Positions 1 through 8,491 of a DNA stretch of 64,000 nt are shown here, piece after piece (position 1 is the first letter of the stretch; the number at the start of each line of letters is the position of its first letter). The translations under genes were made by a program, and so were the position numbers. Below the pieces are notes generated by a model. It saw only the letters and a program-made list of their open reading frames with translations, ran no database searches and was not told the origin of the DNA. Origin of the DNA: UBA5078 sp964538025 (GTDB lineage: Bacteria; Pseudomonadota; Gammaproteobacteria; Pseudomonadales; Pseudohongiellaceae); the NCBI GenBank assembly GCA_964538025.1, contig CAZICZ010000001.1, positions 124,001-188,000 on the forward strand, given 5' to 3'.

Positions 1-1
1 C

Positions 2-1732
2 TGTCGCTGGTATTTCCGCAAGGAAAAACTCATCCTTTTCCCCGGTGACTCACCACTGGGCTATCGTCTGCCTCTGGACAGCCTTCCCTGGCAGGTACCC
101 GATGCGGGAGAAAAGGAACATCCCAAAGATCCCTTTGCAGAACGCGATGCCCTACCCTATCCGCTGGAATTGCTGGATGCCGACGAAAGCCTTGATCTCG
201 GTGATGCCCCGGACGGGCGTATTTTCCACACAGCGCTTTGCGTCGAAGTGCGCGACGGACGCCTTTATGTGTTCCTTCCGCCACAGACTGATCTCGAGCG
301 CTATGTCGCGCTGATTGCCGCCATCGAGTCTACTGCGGAAGAGTTGACCTGTCCGATTGTTATAGAGGGATACGAGCCCCCCAAGGACCCGCGCCTGCAA
401 AAACTGATGATCACACCCGACCCGGGAGTTATCGAGGTCAATGTGCAGCCTTCCGCGAACTGGCCGGAGTTGACCAGTCTCGTGCAGACACTTTATGAAC
501 ACGCACGGCAGACACGACTGGGCACCGAAAAATTCATGCTCGATGGTCGCCACACCGGTACGGGAGGCGGCAATCATGTGACACTCGGCGCTGCAAAGCC
601 AGAGGACAGCCCCTTCCTGCGTCGCCCCGACTTGCTCGGAAGCCTCATCCGCTACTGGCAGAACCATCCCAGTTTGTCCTATTTGTTCTCGGGTCAGTTC
701 ATTGGTCCGACAAGTCAGGCTCCTCGGGTGGACGAAGCGCGGGATGACAACCTGTATGAGCTGGAAATTGCACTCCAGCAGTTGGAGGCCAACCAGAGTA
801 CACAATACTGGCTAGTGGACAGAATTCTGCGCAACTTCCTGGTGGACCTCACCGGCAATACCCATCGCGCCGAGTTCTGCATTGACAAGCTGTATTCGCC
901 CGACAGTGCCAGTGGTCGTTTGGGCATCGTGGAATTCCGAAATTTTGAGATGCCTCCCCATTGGCAAATGAGCGCAGTGCAGGTCCTTCTGCTGCGAACG
1001 CTGATCGCGCATTTCTGGGAAACACCCTATACACGCCCCTTGATCAATTGGGGAACGGAGCTGCATGACCGATTCATGTTGCCTCATTTTGTGTGGGAGG
1101 ATCTGGGCTGGGTAGTCGATGATCTGGTGCAGGCAGGATACGCAGCGTCACTGGACTGGTTTGCGCCCTTTCAGGAGTTCCGCTTCCCGCATTACGGCAC
1201 AATCCATGTTGCCGGCATTGAGTTGTCGCTTCACCGGGCCATCGAACCCTGGCATGTGCTGGGGGAAGAATCCACCGGTCAAGGGACGGCCCGTTATGTC
1301 GATTCCTCTGTGGAGCGACTTCAGGTGCGGACGCGCAACATGACGGGCAATCGTTTCATTGTGACCTGCAATGGTCGGAAGGTGCCCTTGCGCAGTACCG
1401 GTACTGAAGGCGAATTTGTCGGAGGAATTCGTTACAAGGCCTGGGCGCCATGGTCCGCACTCCACCCAACCATTGGAATCCATTCGCCACTGGTCATCGA
1501 CATTGTCGATACTCACCACAAGCGTTCTTTGGGCGGTTGCACCTATCATGTTGCTCATCCGGGTGGCCGCAACTATGACACCTTCCCGGTGAATGCGAAC
1601 GAGGCAGAGGCGCGCCGTGTCGCGCGCTTCTGGCAACATGGGCACACACAAGGGGTGATGGATCTCGATCTTGCGGAGCCGCACGAAGCACACCCCTACA
1701 CGCTCGACATGCGATACCGGCATCGAAAGTGA
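2..1732 (+). CDS. DUF2126 family protein, 5' truncated by window edge
   Basis: The reading frame is open from the first bases of the window, so the gene starts upstream and only its C-terminal 576 or so residues are here. The visible part matches the DUF2126 region of the long (about 1,100 aa) COG4196 proteins, which carry a transglutaminase-like domain at the N-terminus. Diagnostic stretches are the opening RWYFRK..LILFPGDSPLGYRLPLDSLPW and DGRHTGTGGGNH around residue 185 of the visible part. The biochemical function of the family is not established; it often lies in operons with alpha-E and circularly permuted ATP-grasp proteins, which would be upstream and cannot be seen. A weak stem (TCGCCCA/TGGGCGA, 1740-1774) follows the stop without a T-tract. 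Confidence 0.85.
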   Translation, partial: CRWYFRKEKLILFPGDSPLGYRLPLDSLPWQVPDAGEKEHPKDPFAERDALPYPLELLDADESLDLGDAPDGRIFHTALCVEVRDGRLYVFLPPQTDLERYVALIAAIESTAEELTCPIVIEGYEPPKDPRLQKLMITPDPGVIEVNVQPSANWPELTSLVQTLYEHARQTRLGTEKFMLDGRHTGTGGGNHVTLGAAKPEDSPFLRRPDLLGSLIRYWQNHPSLSYLFSGQFIGPTSQAPRVDEARDDNLYELEIALQQLEANQSTQYWLVDRILRNFLVDLTGNTHRAEFCIDKLYSPDSASGRLGIVEFRNFEMPPHWQMSAVQVLLLRTLIAHFWETPYTRPLINWGTELHDRFMLPHFVWEDLGWVVDDLVQAGYAASLDWFAPFQEFRFPHYGTIHVAGIELSLHRAIEPWHVLGEESTGQGTARYVDSSVERLQVRTRNMTGNRFIVTCNGRKVPLRSTGTEGEFVGGIRYKAWAPWSALHPTIGIHSPLVIDIVDTHHKRSLGGCTYHVAHPGGRNYDTFPVNANEAEARRVARFWQHGHTQGVMDLDLAEPHEAHPYTLDMRYRHRK

Positions 1733-1789
1733 ACTACCTTCGCCCAGCCCAGGCATCCTTCTGCGCTTGGGCGAGGTCAGGTATCGGGG

Positions 1790-3046
1790 TTAAAGCGGAT
1801 TCACTGGCGAGGACAACGCCAACATGTGCGCCAGCCACACGTAGTGAACAAGCCCCACGAGATAGCCGGCGGCAAGCGCGCAGGCAATGGCCTTTTCCAG
1901 CGCACTTGATTCCAGAATCGAGTCATTGTGTTTGCGCCACAAGAAATACCGCATGATCATTATGCCCGCAACAAACCCGCCGAAATGGGCGTAGGAATCG
2001 ATGTGATCGATGAAGAACTCACTCACCACCTGAAGCACAATAGCGCCATATAAAAAAGCATCAGTCACACGACTGACAGAGCCGGGTAGCACGCGTCCCA
2101 CTTTGAGGGCGAGATAAGCGCCAAACATACCAACAGTGCCCCCCGATGCCCCGATGACGTATTCATGGGGAGAGAAGATCAAAGTCGTGAAGGCCGCTGC
2201 CAGCGTGGACAGCAGCAGGACCAAAAGCAGACGGTAGGCATCGATTACCCGGAGCAGCACGTCCGACATGGACATGAACAGCAGTCCATTAAACAACAAA
2301 TGCATGATGTTCGAGTGCAGAAAAAACCAGGAAGCCAGCCGAAACAGCTCCTCCCCTGCCAACACGTTTTTGGCAAGGGCACCCGCAGACACGACCTCTT
2401 CGAAGGACAGGGGTGTCCCCCACAGCGTGAAGCACAGCACTGATAACCACAGACTCATGAAGACAGTTTGAGCGGCATTGGTAAGCCCATAGACACGCCT
2501 TACCGCCATTCGGGGCGCCATTTCCGTTTGGGCGTTCCTCTGCAGAACCGGCTTCAGAGCGCTGATCAGGTTACGGTATTCCTGTCTGTTGGCAAAGGTT
2601 GACTCGTGCAGATCGACGGCGTACCCGCCCTTGATTCCCACACAATAAAATTCGTATTTGCTGCCCCGAAGACCCATGGATTCGAGACTGTAAAGGGCTT
2701 CGCGCGCAATGCGGCGTTGCCAGAAGACGGCCTTTGGCACCACTAGCGATGTCTGTGTCAGCAGGATCGCCATGTCGCGCCGCGACAGCAGGCGATACGC
2801 CCAAATCACCGGCAGCGCCAGCAGGCACACGCCACAAAATACCGCCCACAGCAAGGTCGCGTGCGCCTGCGGATTCTTCAGGCCGTCTGCGGCGACGATT
2901 AGCGCCAGGAGTACCAGCAACAACAGGGACCCGCGCAGAAAAAAGCGCGCGTACCACTGCGTGTTGAGCAAAAAGCGTGTTTTTTCGGCCGGTACTGCTC
3001 CCGCCTCGTTCTGCCCTGTCGCAAAATGATTTTCCGTAATTTCCAT
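1790..3046 (-). CDS. Rhomboid family intramembrane serine protease
   Basis: Predicted 418-residue membrane protein. Two hydrophobic segments near the N-terminus (about residues 36-53 and 65-85) precede a soluble, PH/YcxB-like stretch (about 88-170). The C-terminal rhomboid core then carries the H-x4-H-x3-N motif (HSNIMHLLFN, near 244), the catalytic serine in GASGG (Ser about 301) and the catalytic histidine in AHFGGFVAG (His about 354). It should cleave transmembrane segments within the inner membrane. I chose the ATG at 3046 because AGGAAGG lies 11 bases upstream; an in-frame ATG at 3082 is possible but lacks a good site. It lies about 80 bases downstream of, and on the same strand as, a double-glycine-leader peptide gene, so the two are probably co-transcribed. 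The extra N-terminal region is unlike minimal GlpG. Confidence 0.88.
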   Translation of the reverse strand: MEITENHFATGQNEAGAVPAEKTRFLLNTQWYARFFLRGSLLLLVLLALIVAADGLKNPQAHATLLWAVFCGVCLLALPVIWAYRLLSRRDMAILLTQTSLVVPKAVFWQRRIAREALYSLESMGLRGSKYEFYCVGIKGGYAVDLHESTFANRQEYRNLISALKPVLQRNAQTEMAPRMAVRRVYGLTNAAQTVFMSLWLSVLCFTLWGTPLSFEEVVSAGALAKNVLAGEELFRLASWFFLHSNIMHLLFNGLLFMSMSDVLLRVIDAYRLLLVLLLSTLAAAFTTLIFSPHEYVIGASGGTVGMFGAYLALKVGRVLPGSVSRVTDAFLYGAIVLQVVSEFFIDHIDSYAHFGGFVAGIMIMRYFLWRKHNDSILESSALEKAIACALAAGYLVGLVHYVWLAHMLALSSPVNPL

Positions 3047-3124
3047 AGAATGATGTACCTTCCTGTGTGGACGAGATACCACACCCGATGCTACCCCGTC
3101 CCCAATGTTACTAACGGCGAAGGA

Positions 3125-3343
3125 TCAATCCTGCATCAACATGTAACCGCCGACGACCGATAATCCCGCCATCCCCGCGATGGAGACGGGTGCTGTGGCT
3201 ACCGCTACCCCCACCGCGACGGCGCCCCATCCCGAACCGAAGGTCGCCGCACCAATGGCCATCATCGCGGCAAAGTATTGCCACGAATCTTCAAAACGCC
3301 CGCCACTGACGGCCCCCACTTCCTGCATCGTTAATTCACGCAT
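3125..3343 (-). CDS. Double-glycine-leader peptide, class II microcin/bacteriocin-like
   Basis: A 72-residue product starting MRELTMQEVGAVSGG, a textbook double-glycine leader: charged start, E at -8, hydrophobic V at -4 and GG at -2/-1 before the predicted cut. Such leaders are removed by C39-peptidase ABC exporters. The predicted mature part, about 57 residues, is rich in Gly and Ala, is hydrophobic, and has GxxxG-type spacing (GSGWGAVAVG), as in helix-forming class IIb bacteriocins. The start is firm: AAGGAGGGA sits 8 bases before the ATG. No C39 transporter is visible in the window, so export would need a distant gene. The neighbour downstream is a rhomboid protease. It could also be a signalling peptide rather than an antibacterial one. 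Family assignment is by motif, not by similarity search. Confidence 0.7.
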   Translation of the reverse strand: MRELTMQEVGAVSGGRFEDSWQYFAAMMAIGAATFGSGWGAVAVGVAVATAPVSIAGMAGLSVVGGYMLMQD

Positions 3344-3496
3344 TCTTTTGTCCCTCCTTGGGAAAAATTTTTATTGAACATCCTTTTCGATTCGAACCGC
3401 GTTGCAGCCTGCCCTTTAGGTCTAGCCCACAATGGTGATTTGCGCCACCCGCACTGGAATGACGCCCTCCATTCCTTCCTTTCAAAATAAGAGGTC

Positions 3497-3530
3497 AAAA
3501 AAAAACCCCGCGGCGCGAGGCCGGCGGGGC
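3497..3530 (-). terminator. Intrinsic terminator of htpX operon
   Basis: A GC-rich hairpin (CCCCG...CGGGG with an internal CGGC/GCCG stem) followed on the minus strand by nine T residues. It begins about 30 bases after the htpX stop codon and closes the QEGLA-htpX operon. Confidence 0.9.
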
Positions 3531-3558
3531 TTTAGCAAGAGAAGTGGCGATTGCGGGT

Positions 3559-4440
3559 TCAGGCGGCCTGACGCAGTGCCGCAATGCGCTCGGCAATGGG
3601 CGGATGAGACATGAACAGGCGGGAAATGCCCTGCCCTGTGCGATTGTTGATGCCGAAAGCCACCAGCTCCCCCGGCATAGCGGAGGCCTGGCCCTGCTGC
3701 AGTCGCTCCAGCGCGGCAATCATGTGCTGGCGTCCTGCCAGCGAGGCACCTCCGGCGTCGGCACGGAATTCACGCTGACGGCTGAACCACATGACGATCA
3801 TCGAGGCCAGGAATCCCAGCACCAGTTCGGCCACGATGGTGATGATCCAGAAAGCCGGTCCATGTCCCCGCTCGGTCTTGAAGACAGCGCGATCGACAAA
3901 ATGGCCAATGACACGGGAGAAGAAAATCACGAAGGTATTGACCACGCCCTGAATCAGCGTGAGCGTCACCATGTCGCCATTGGCCACATGCGAGACTTCG
4001 TGCGCCAACACGGCCTCCACCTCGTTTCGGTCCATGGCGTGCAGCAGGCCAGTGCTCACGGCAACCAGCGCACTGTTGCGGGACGCTCCGGTCGCAAAGG
4101 CATTGGGTTGAGGGGAGTCGAAAATCGCCACCTCGGGCATGCCAATGCCTGCGCGCTCAGCCTGACGCTGCACCGTGCTCACCAGCCACTGCTCGGTGGC
4201 ATTGGCAGGCTGGGAAATCACGCGTGCGCCGGTGGATCGCTTTGCAATCCACTTTGACATCGCGAGGGAAATAAACGCGCCGCCGAAGCCGAAGACGGAC
4301 GAGAAGATCAGCAGGCTATTCAGGTCCAACCCGGCCCCTTGGGCATCCAGTATCTGCTCCACGCCCAGCAGGCGCAGCGTAATGCTCAACACCACAATAA
4401 TGGCCAGGTTGGTCATCAAAAACAGGGCAATGCGTTTCAT
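3559..4440 (-). CDS. htpX: HtpX membrane zinc metalloprotease
   Basis: Predicted 293 residues, the normal length for HtpX, an M48B inner-membrane protease that degrades damaged or unassembled membrane proteins during envelope stress. The sequence begins MKRIALFLMTNLAIIVV, as in the enterobacterial protein. It has two N-terminal membrane segments, the zinc motif HEVSH at about 147-151, two central hydrophobic segments (about 160-215), and a C-terminal SHPPIAERIAAL typical of the family. I chose the ATG at 4440 over one 45 bases upstream because it matches the family start and has AAGGAA about 10 bases before it. It lies 22 bases after a DUF1704 metallopeptidase-like gene, in one operon, with a strong terminator after it. 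Confidence 0.96.
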   Translation of the reverse strand: MKRIALFLMTNLAIIVVLSITLRLLGVEQILDAQGAGLDLNSLLIFSSVFGFGGAFISLAMSKWIAKRSTGARVISQPANATEQWLVSTVQRQAERAGIGMPEVAIFDSPQPNAFATGASRNSALVAVSTGLLHAMDRNEVEAVLAHEVSHVANGDMVTLTLIQGVVNTFVIFFSRVIGHFVDRAVFKTERGHGPAFWIITIVAELVLGFLASMIVMWFSRQREFRADAGGASLAGRQHMIAALERLQQGQASAMPGELVAFGINNRTGQGISRLFMSHPPIAERIAALRQAA

Positions 4441-4462
4441 GGTCGTGTTGTTCCTTGCTAAG

Positions 4463-5824
4463 TCAGTCGACAAAGGGCTCATCAATGTGCGGGCCTTGGA
4501 GATGCCCGTCGGCGTTATAGACCGGATCGCTTTTCGGCATATTGCGAAACATCAGATCGAAATGTTTCTGCACTCTGCCGATGTTCACGACCCCGATGCC
4601 GCTCGAGAATCCAAACCACACATACAGGCCATTCATGTTGCGAAACATCTCGGGCATTAATTGGGGGCCCGCGATGGTTCCTTCAAGGTAGTGCTGATAA
4701 AGAATTGGCAGGTCATCCAGCGTCACCTTGCCGACAAACAGCATGGGAATGATTTCCGGCACGCCGGAGTTAATGGCGCTGCGGATAAAATTCACGTTTT
4801 CCACAAAGCCGCGCAAATAGGAAAGATCCTTGGTGAATACCGAGCCTCCTTCCAACGTGCCTCCGCGGAAAACCCGTTGCGTAATGCGGTAGCTCTCGCG
4901 CTCGCTCAGCCCCCGTTGCACAAAGAACTGATACACCTCGATGAAACTCGCGCCCTGCTCCGCGATATCCACGGCCACCACACGGTCACTCACCCGTCGC
5001 GCGCGTTGCGGGTAGGAGCTGAAGGTCAGGGTCTCCATCAGCACGGCAAGCCCTTCCTGACACGCGGTCACGCGAGGGGATCCCACACTGAGCCAGGTAG
5101 CCCAGGGCTGGCGGCGGCCATTCATGGTGGTGCCCACATGCACCCAGCCCTCGTGCACCTCCAAAATTTGCAGGTCGAACTCTGAGAAATCGGAGTCCTG
5201 ATTGATCTTGATGTAGTCGCCCCCGGCTGCCGCATCGGACACGATGCCGTCACTGAGAATCACGCGGATATCGCCGGGCGGAAAATACGGATTCAGGCGC
5301 TGCTGAAGAATCTGCACTGCATCGGCAGCCGGAATGTGCTTTCCATACGGACGACTCATATGCTCCGCCGCCGGCAGGGAGAAAATCTGGCAGAGCTTTT
5401 CCCCCAGCTTGCGCAGGCTTTTGCGGTCACCGCGTAACTTGTCTGCCGCCGATCCGTATAGCTCACGGCTGATCGGACCAAATGCCGGCGTCCCCCGCGC
5501 TTCCAGCAGGTCGATGACCAACAGGTACTGATCAATCGTCGCCTGCAGAATTGACCCAAGGCCATCTTCTTTGCCCAGTTGCCGTTTGACGTCCCCGCGC
5601 AGGTGCTTGAACTGCTGCCGCAGATCCTCGGTCTGGAAGTTCAGCGCCACCCGCTCGTAATAGGCCTTGTCGACAGGCGGAAGCGCGCTGCCCCCCTTCT
5701 CGAGAAACTCCCGCTCAAAGCGGGAGGGCCACTTGATGGCGTCCAGGATGCGGATGGGTTTTTGCAAGGCTATCAAGCGATCCGAGAGCGATTTGACGCG
5801 GGACTGATAATCGGCCTGACTCAT
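4463..5824 (-). CDS. QEGLA-motif (DUF1704/MATCAP-like) putative metallopeptidase
   Basis: Predicted 453 residues, matching the 'flavohemoglobin expression-modulating QEGLA motif protein' family (DUF1704). The family is homologous to the eukaryotic MATCAP tyrosine carboxypeptidases. The zinc site can be read: HEGWVH (HExxxH) in the middle of the protein, then QEGLAVLMETLTF about 35 residues later, where QEGLA supplies the third ligand glutamate. No signal peptide or membrane segment is apparent, so it should be cytoplasmic. The bacterial substrate is unknown. It is the first gene of a two-gene operon with htpX. The name's link to flavohaemoglobin comes from genetic context in other species and has no support here. 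Confidence 0.88.
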   Translation of the reverse strand: MSQADYQSRVKSLSDRLIALQKPIRILDAIKWPSRFEREFLEKGGSALPPVDKAYYERVALNFQTEDLRQQFKHLRGDVKRQLGKEDGLGSILQATIDQYLLVIDLLEARGTPAFGPISRELYGSAADKLRGDRKSLRKLGEKLCQIFSLPAAEHMSRPYGKHIPAADAVQILQQRLNPYFPPGDIRVILSDGIVSDAAAGGDYIKINQDSDFSEFDLQILEVHEGWVHVGTTMNGRRQPWATWLSVGSPRVTACQEGLAVLMETLTFSSYPQRARRVSDRVVAVDIAEQGASFIEVYQFFVQRGLSERESYRITQRVFRGGTLEGGSVFTKDLSYLRGFVENVNFIRSAINSGVPEIIPMLFVGKVTLDDLPILYQHYLEGTIAGPQLMPEMFRNMNGLYVWFGFSSGIGVVNIGRVQKHFDLMFRNMPKSDPVYNADGHLQGPHIDEPFVD

Positions 5825-5954
5825 AGGGGCCCTGTGATGACATTCGGGGGTAAGAGAACCCGGAGCTTAAAGCAAATCACGCAGGCAACATAGCGTCTGT
5901 GCGCAGGTTGTTACGCTGAAATCGTCGAGCCGGCATTGCAAAATTCAGCAGCCG

Positions 5955-5968
5955 TTCACATTTGTGAA
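5955..5968. promoter_or_regulatory. Small inverted repeat TTCAC-N4-GTGAA, possible operator
   Basis: A perfect 5-bp inverted repeat with a 4-base spacer, about 85 bases upstream of the OmpA-like lipoprotein start and in the divergent region with the DUF1704 gene. The geometry suits a small dimeric regulator such as a CRP/FNR-family protein, but it matches no consensus that I can name with confidence. Confidence 0.3.
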
Positions 5969-6050
5969 AGCACACTGTGCACCAGACTTACCCGAATGCG
6001 TTTGAATGGGTAGAGTGTGCATTTACCGGATTCAACAAGGAGATTTCTCG

Positions 6051-6710
6051 ATGCGTCTTTCCGCTTCTCTGGCCACCCTTTCAACCCTGACAGCCAGTCT
6101 CGTGCTAAGCGCCTGTACGACAATCAATCCCTATACCGGGGAACAGCAGGTAAGCCGGGCTGTGCAATACGGCGCCATCGGGTCAGTGGTCTGCGGCCTC
6201 GTCGGCGCCATTGAAAACGGTCAGCACGCCCGCAATGCCGCGGCCGGCTGCGGCGCGATCGGCGCAGGCGTCGGTGCCTATATGGACGTTCAGGAGGCGG
6301 AACTGCGGCAGCAGCTGCAGGGCACGGGTGTTCAGGTTCAGCGCATCGGCGATCAACTGAACCTGATCATGCCGGGCAACATCACGTTCAACACCAACGA
6401 ATATGCCTTGCGACAGGAATTCCAGCCGGTCCTGAATTCCGTCGCCGCGGTGCTGGCGAAATACAAGGACACCCGGCTCCAGGTGACCGGGCACACCGAC
6501 TCCACGGGAAGTGCCGACTACAATTACGGCCTGTCCAACCGCCGGGCCACGAGTGTTGCCAACTACCTCGCCACACAGGGCGTGGGACAGGAAAGGATCA
6601 TCGCCCAGGGCATGGGGCCAGATCGCCCGCTTGCTCCCAATGACACGGAACAGGGGCGGGCGCAGAACCGCCGCGTGGAATTGCAGGTCATCGCCGTACC
6701 ACAAAGTTGA
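6051..6710 (+). CDS. OmpA-family outer-membrane lipoprotein (YiaD-like)
   Basis: Predicted 219 residues. Residues 1-22 form a lipoprotein signal ending LSAC, with Cys22 the lipidated residue. A glycine-rich segment (about 45-85) recalls the glycine-zipper of YiaD-type proteins. The C-terminal OmpA/MotB peptidoglycan-binding domain (about 105-219) carries VTGHTDSTGSADYNYGLSNRRA and QNRRVEL. It should anchor the outer membrane to peptidoglycan. The start is the ATG with AAGGAG eight bases before it, rather than an in-frame ATG 45 bases upstream that would bury the signal. It is convergent with the TerC gene, only nine bases apart, with no terminator between them. Confidence 0.9.
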   Translation: MRLSASLATLSTLTASLVLSACTTINPYTGEQQVSRAVQYGAIGSVVCGLVGAIENGQHARNAAAGCGAIGAGVGAYMDVQEAELRQQLQGTGVQVQRIGDQLNLIMPGNITFNTNEYALRQEFQPVLNSVAAVLAKYKDTRLQVTGHTDSTGSADYNYGLSNRRATSVANYLATQGVGQERIIAQGMGPDRPLAPNDTEQGRAQNRRVELQVIAVPQS

Positions 6711-6719
6711 GGCCCGGCA

Positions 6720-8276
6720 TCACCCGACGTAGAGGTCCTGTTGCAGCACACGGGCGATTTCCACCAGTGCGATACGCTGCTCCTCGACCTGGCGCACACT
6801 GAAGACAAATCCGCGCAACTCCAGCGTGGCGCCCACGTCGGGCAGCTGATCGAACTTGCTCATCAGGAACCCGGCAATGGTCGAGTAGTCTTCGATGTCA
6901 TCGTCGAACACACTGGTTTCGAGTACGCGCGACAGCTCGTGAAGATCGGCATGGCCGGCCACCCGCCACGCGTTCTCGCCCAGCGTTTCGATTGCAGGCG
7001 TTTCGTCCTCGTCCGGAAACTCGCCGGCAATCGCCTCGAATACATCAATCGGCGTGATCAAGCCCTGGAGGGTGCCGTACTCGTCTACTACCAGCACCAG
7101 CTGTCCCTTGGAGCGGCGCAGGGTTTCAATCAACGGCAGCACGGCGATGGAATCGGGCACAAAAATCGGCTGGCGAAGCTGGTCCTTCCCGGTGAACTCC
7201 CCGTTGGTGGCAAGATCATTGAGCAGGTCCTTGGCGCGGGCAATGCCAAGGATTTCATCCAGCGACCCACGGCACACCGGAAAAAAACTGTGCGGGGTTT
7301 CGATCAGCATGGCACGGATGTCCTCAAGCGGGTCGTCCAGATTGACCCAGGAAATGTCGGTGCGGGGCGTCATCAGGGAGCGCACCGAGCGTTCCGCCAG
7401 CGTGAGCACGCCTGTGACCATGTTGCGCTCTGCGACATGAAAGGCCGAGAGATCTTCGGGCACCGCCGCCTCATCGTGCGTCTCCACCTGGTCGTAGGCC
7501 CGTCCGCCAAGCAGGCTCAGCACGGCGGCAGCGGTGCGTTCGCGCAGCGGCATGCGGGCTTCATGCCGCGCGCGGTTTGCGTTGGCGATCTGGTTGAAAA
7601 ATTCGATGGTGATGGAAAAACCGATCGCGGCGTACAGATACCCTTTGGGGATGTGAAATCCGAAGCCCTCGGCCACCAGGCTGAGGCCGATCATCAGCAG
7701 GAAGCTCAGGCAGAGCACTACCACGGTGGGATGCGCATCCACGAACTGCGTCAGCGGTTTGGAGGCCAGCAACATGAGGCTCACGGAGATCACAACCGCG
7801 GTCATCATCACCGCCAGATTGTTCACCATGCCGACCGCCGTAATCACCGCATCAAGCGAGAACACGGCGTCCAGCACGACGATCTGCGAGACGACCAACC
7901 AGAAGCCGGCATATACCCGGTTCTCGATTTGTCCCCGCATGCTGCCCTCCAGACGCTCGTGGAGTTCAGTGGTGGCCTTGAACAGCAGGAACAGCCCCCC
8001 TGCCAGCAGGATGAGATCGCGGCCCGAGAATTCGACGCCGAAAACGGTGAACAGCGGCGACGTCAGGGTAATCAGCCACGACACCCCGCTGAGCAGACCA
8101 AGGCGCATGACCACGGCCATGGAAAGACCGGTGATGCGGGCGCGGTCTCGCTGATGGGGAGGGAGCTTGTTGGCCAGAATGGCAATAAAGACCAGGTTGT
8201 CGATTCCCAGGACCACCTCAAGGATGATCAGGGTGATCAGGGCGATCCACGTCGACGGATCCAGCAGGAGTTCCAT
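6720..8276 (-). CDS. TerC-family membrane protein with CBS pair and CorC/HlyC domain
   Basis: Predicted 518 residues in three parts. An N-terminal TerC domain (about 1-240, seven or so membrane helices, opening WIALITLIILEVVLGIDNLVF) is followed by a CBS-domain pair (about 300-425, with RSLMTPRTDISWV and VDEYGTLQGLITPIDV) and a C-terminal CorC_HlyC transporter-associated domain (about 435-515). This is the architecture of E. coli YegH/YoaE. TerC proteins are linked to metal (notably manganese) efflux or to metalation of exported proteins, and CBS pairs usually sense nucleotides or Mg-ATP. The transported ion is not shown by the sequence. A GAGGA site precedes the ATG closely. Confidence 0.9.
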   Translation of the reverse strand: MELLLDPSTWIALITLIILEVVLGIDNLVFIAILANKLPPHQRDRARITGLSMAVVMRLGLLSGVSWLITLTSPLFTVFGVEFSGRDLILLAGGLFLLFKATTELHERLEGSMRGQIENRVYAGFWLVVSQIVVLDAVFSLDAVITAVGMVNNLAVMMTAVVISVSLMLLASKPLTQFVDAHPTVVVLCLSFLLMIGLSLVAEGFGFHIPKGYLYAAIGFSITIEFFNQIANANRARHEARMPLRERTAAAVLSLLGGRAYDQVETHDEAAVPEDLSAFHVAERNMVTGVLTLAERSVRSLMTPRTDISWVNLDDPLEDIRAMLIETPHSFFPVCRGSLDEILGIARAKDLLNDLATNGEFTGKDQLRQPIFVPDSIAVLPLIETLRRSKGQLVLVVDEYGTLQGLITPIDVFEAIAGEFPDEDETPAIETLGENAWRVAGHADLHELSRVLETSVFDDDIEDYSTIAGFLMSKFDQLPDVGATLELRGFVFSVRQVEEQRIALVEIARVLQQDLYVG

Positions 8277-8491
8277 ACTTCCTCAGTTGTGCAGTTCGGG
8301 AGGGCGAGTTTAGCCCGCTTTGGCCACAGACGGAAATCGGACGCAGGGCGTTGCCAGTTCCACTGGACAGAGGCGGCACACGCCGAGTGGTCGAATGGCG
8401 GGGTGTGGAGTGTATACCCCAACAGTGACGAGGTGCGATAATCAGACCCGTGTTTTTACGCCTGCAAAGCGGATCTTCCGCCCACCACAAG

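Noticed and set aside
3125..3343. Reading the small peptide as a GlyGly-CTERM substrate of a rhombosortase
   Set aside because: The Gly-Gly is in an N-terminal leader, not followed by a C-terminal membrane segment and basic tail, so the rhombosortase model does not fit.
6741..8441. Long open frame (566 codons) on the plus strand opposite the TerC/CBS gene
   Set aside because: It is the GC-rich shadow of the minus-strand gene; its composition (His/Gln/Arg-rich, low complexity) and lack of any domain show it is not coding.
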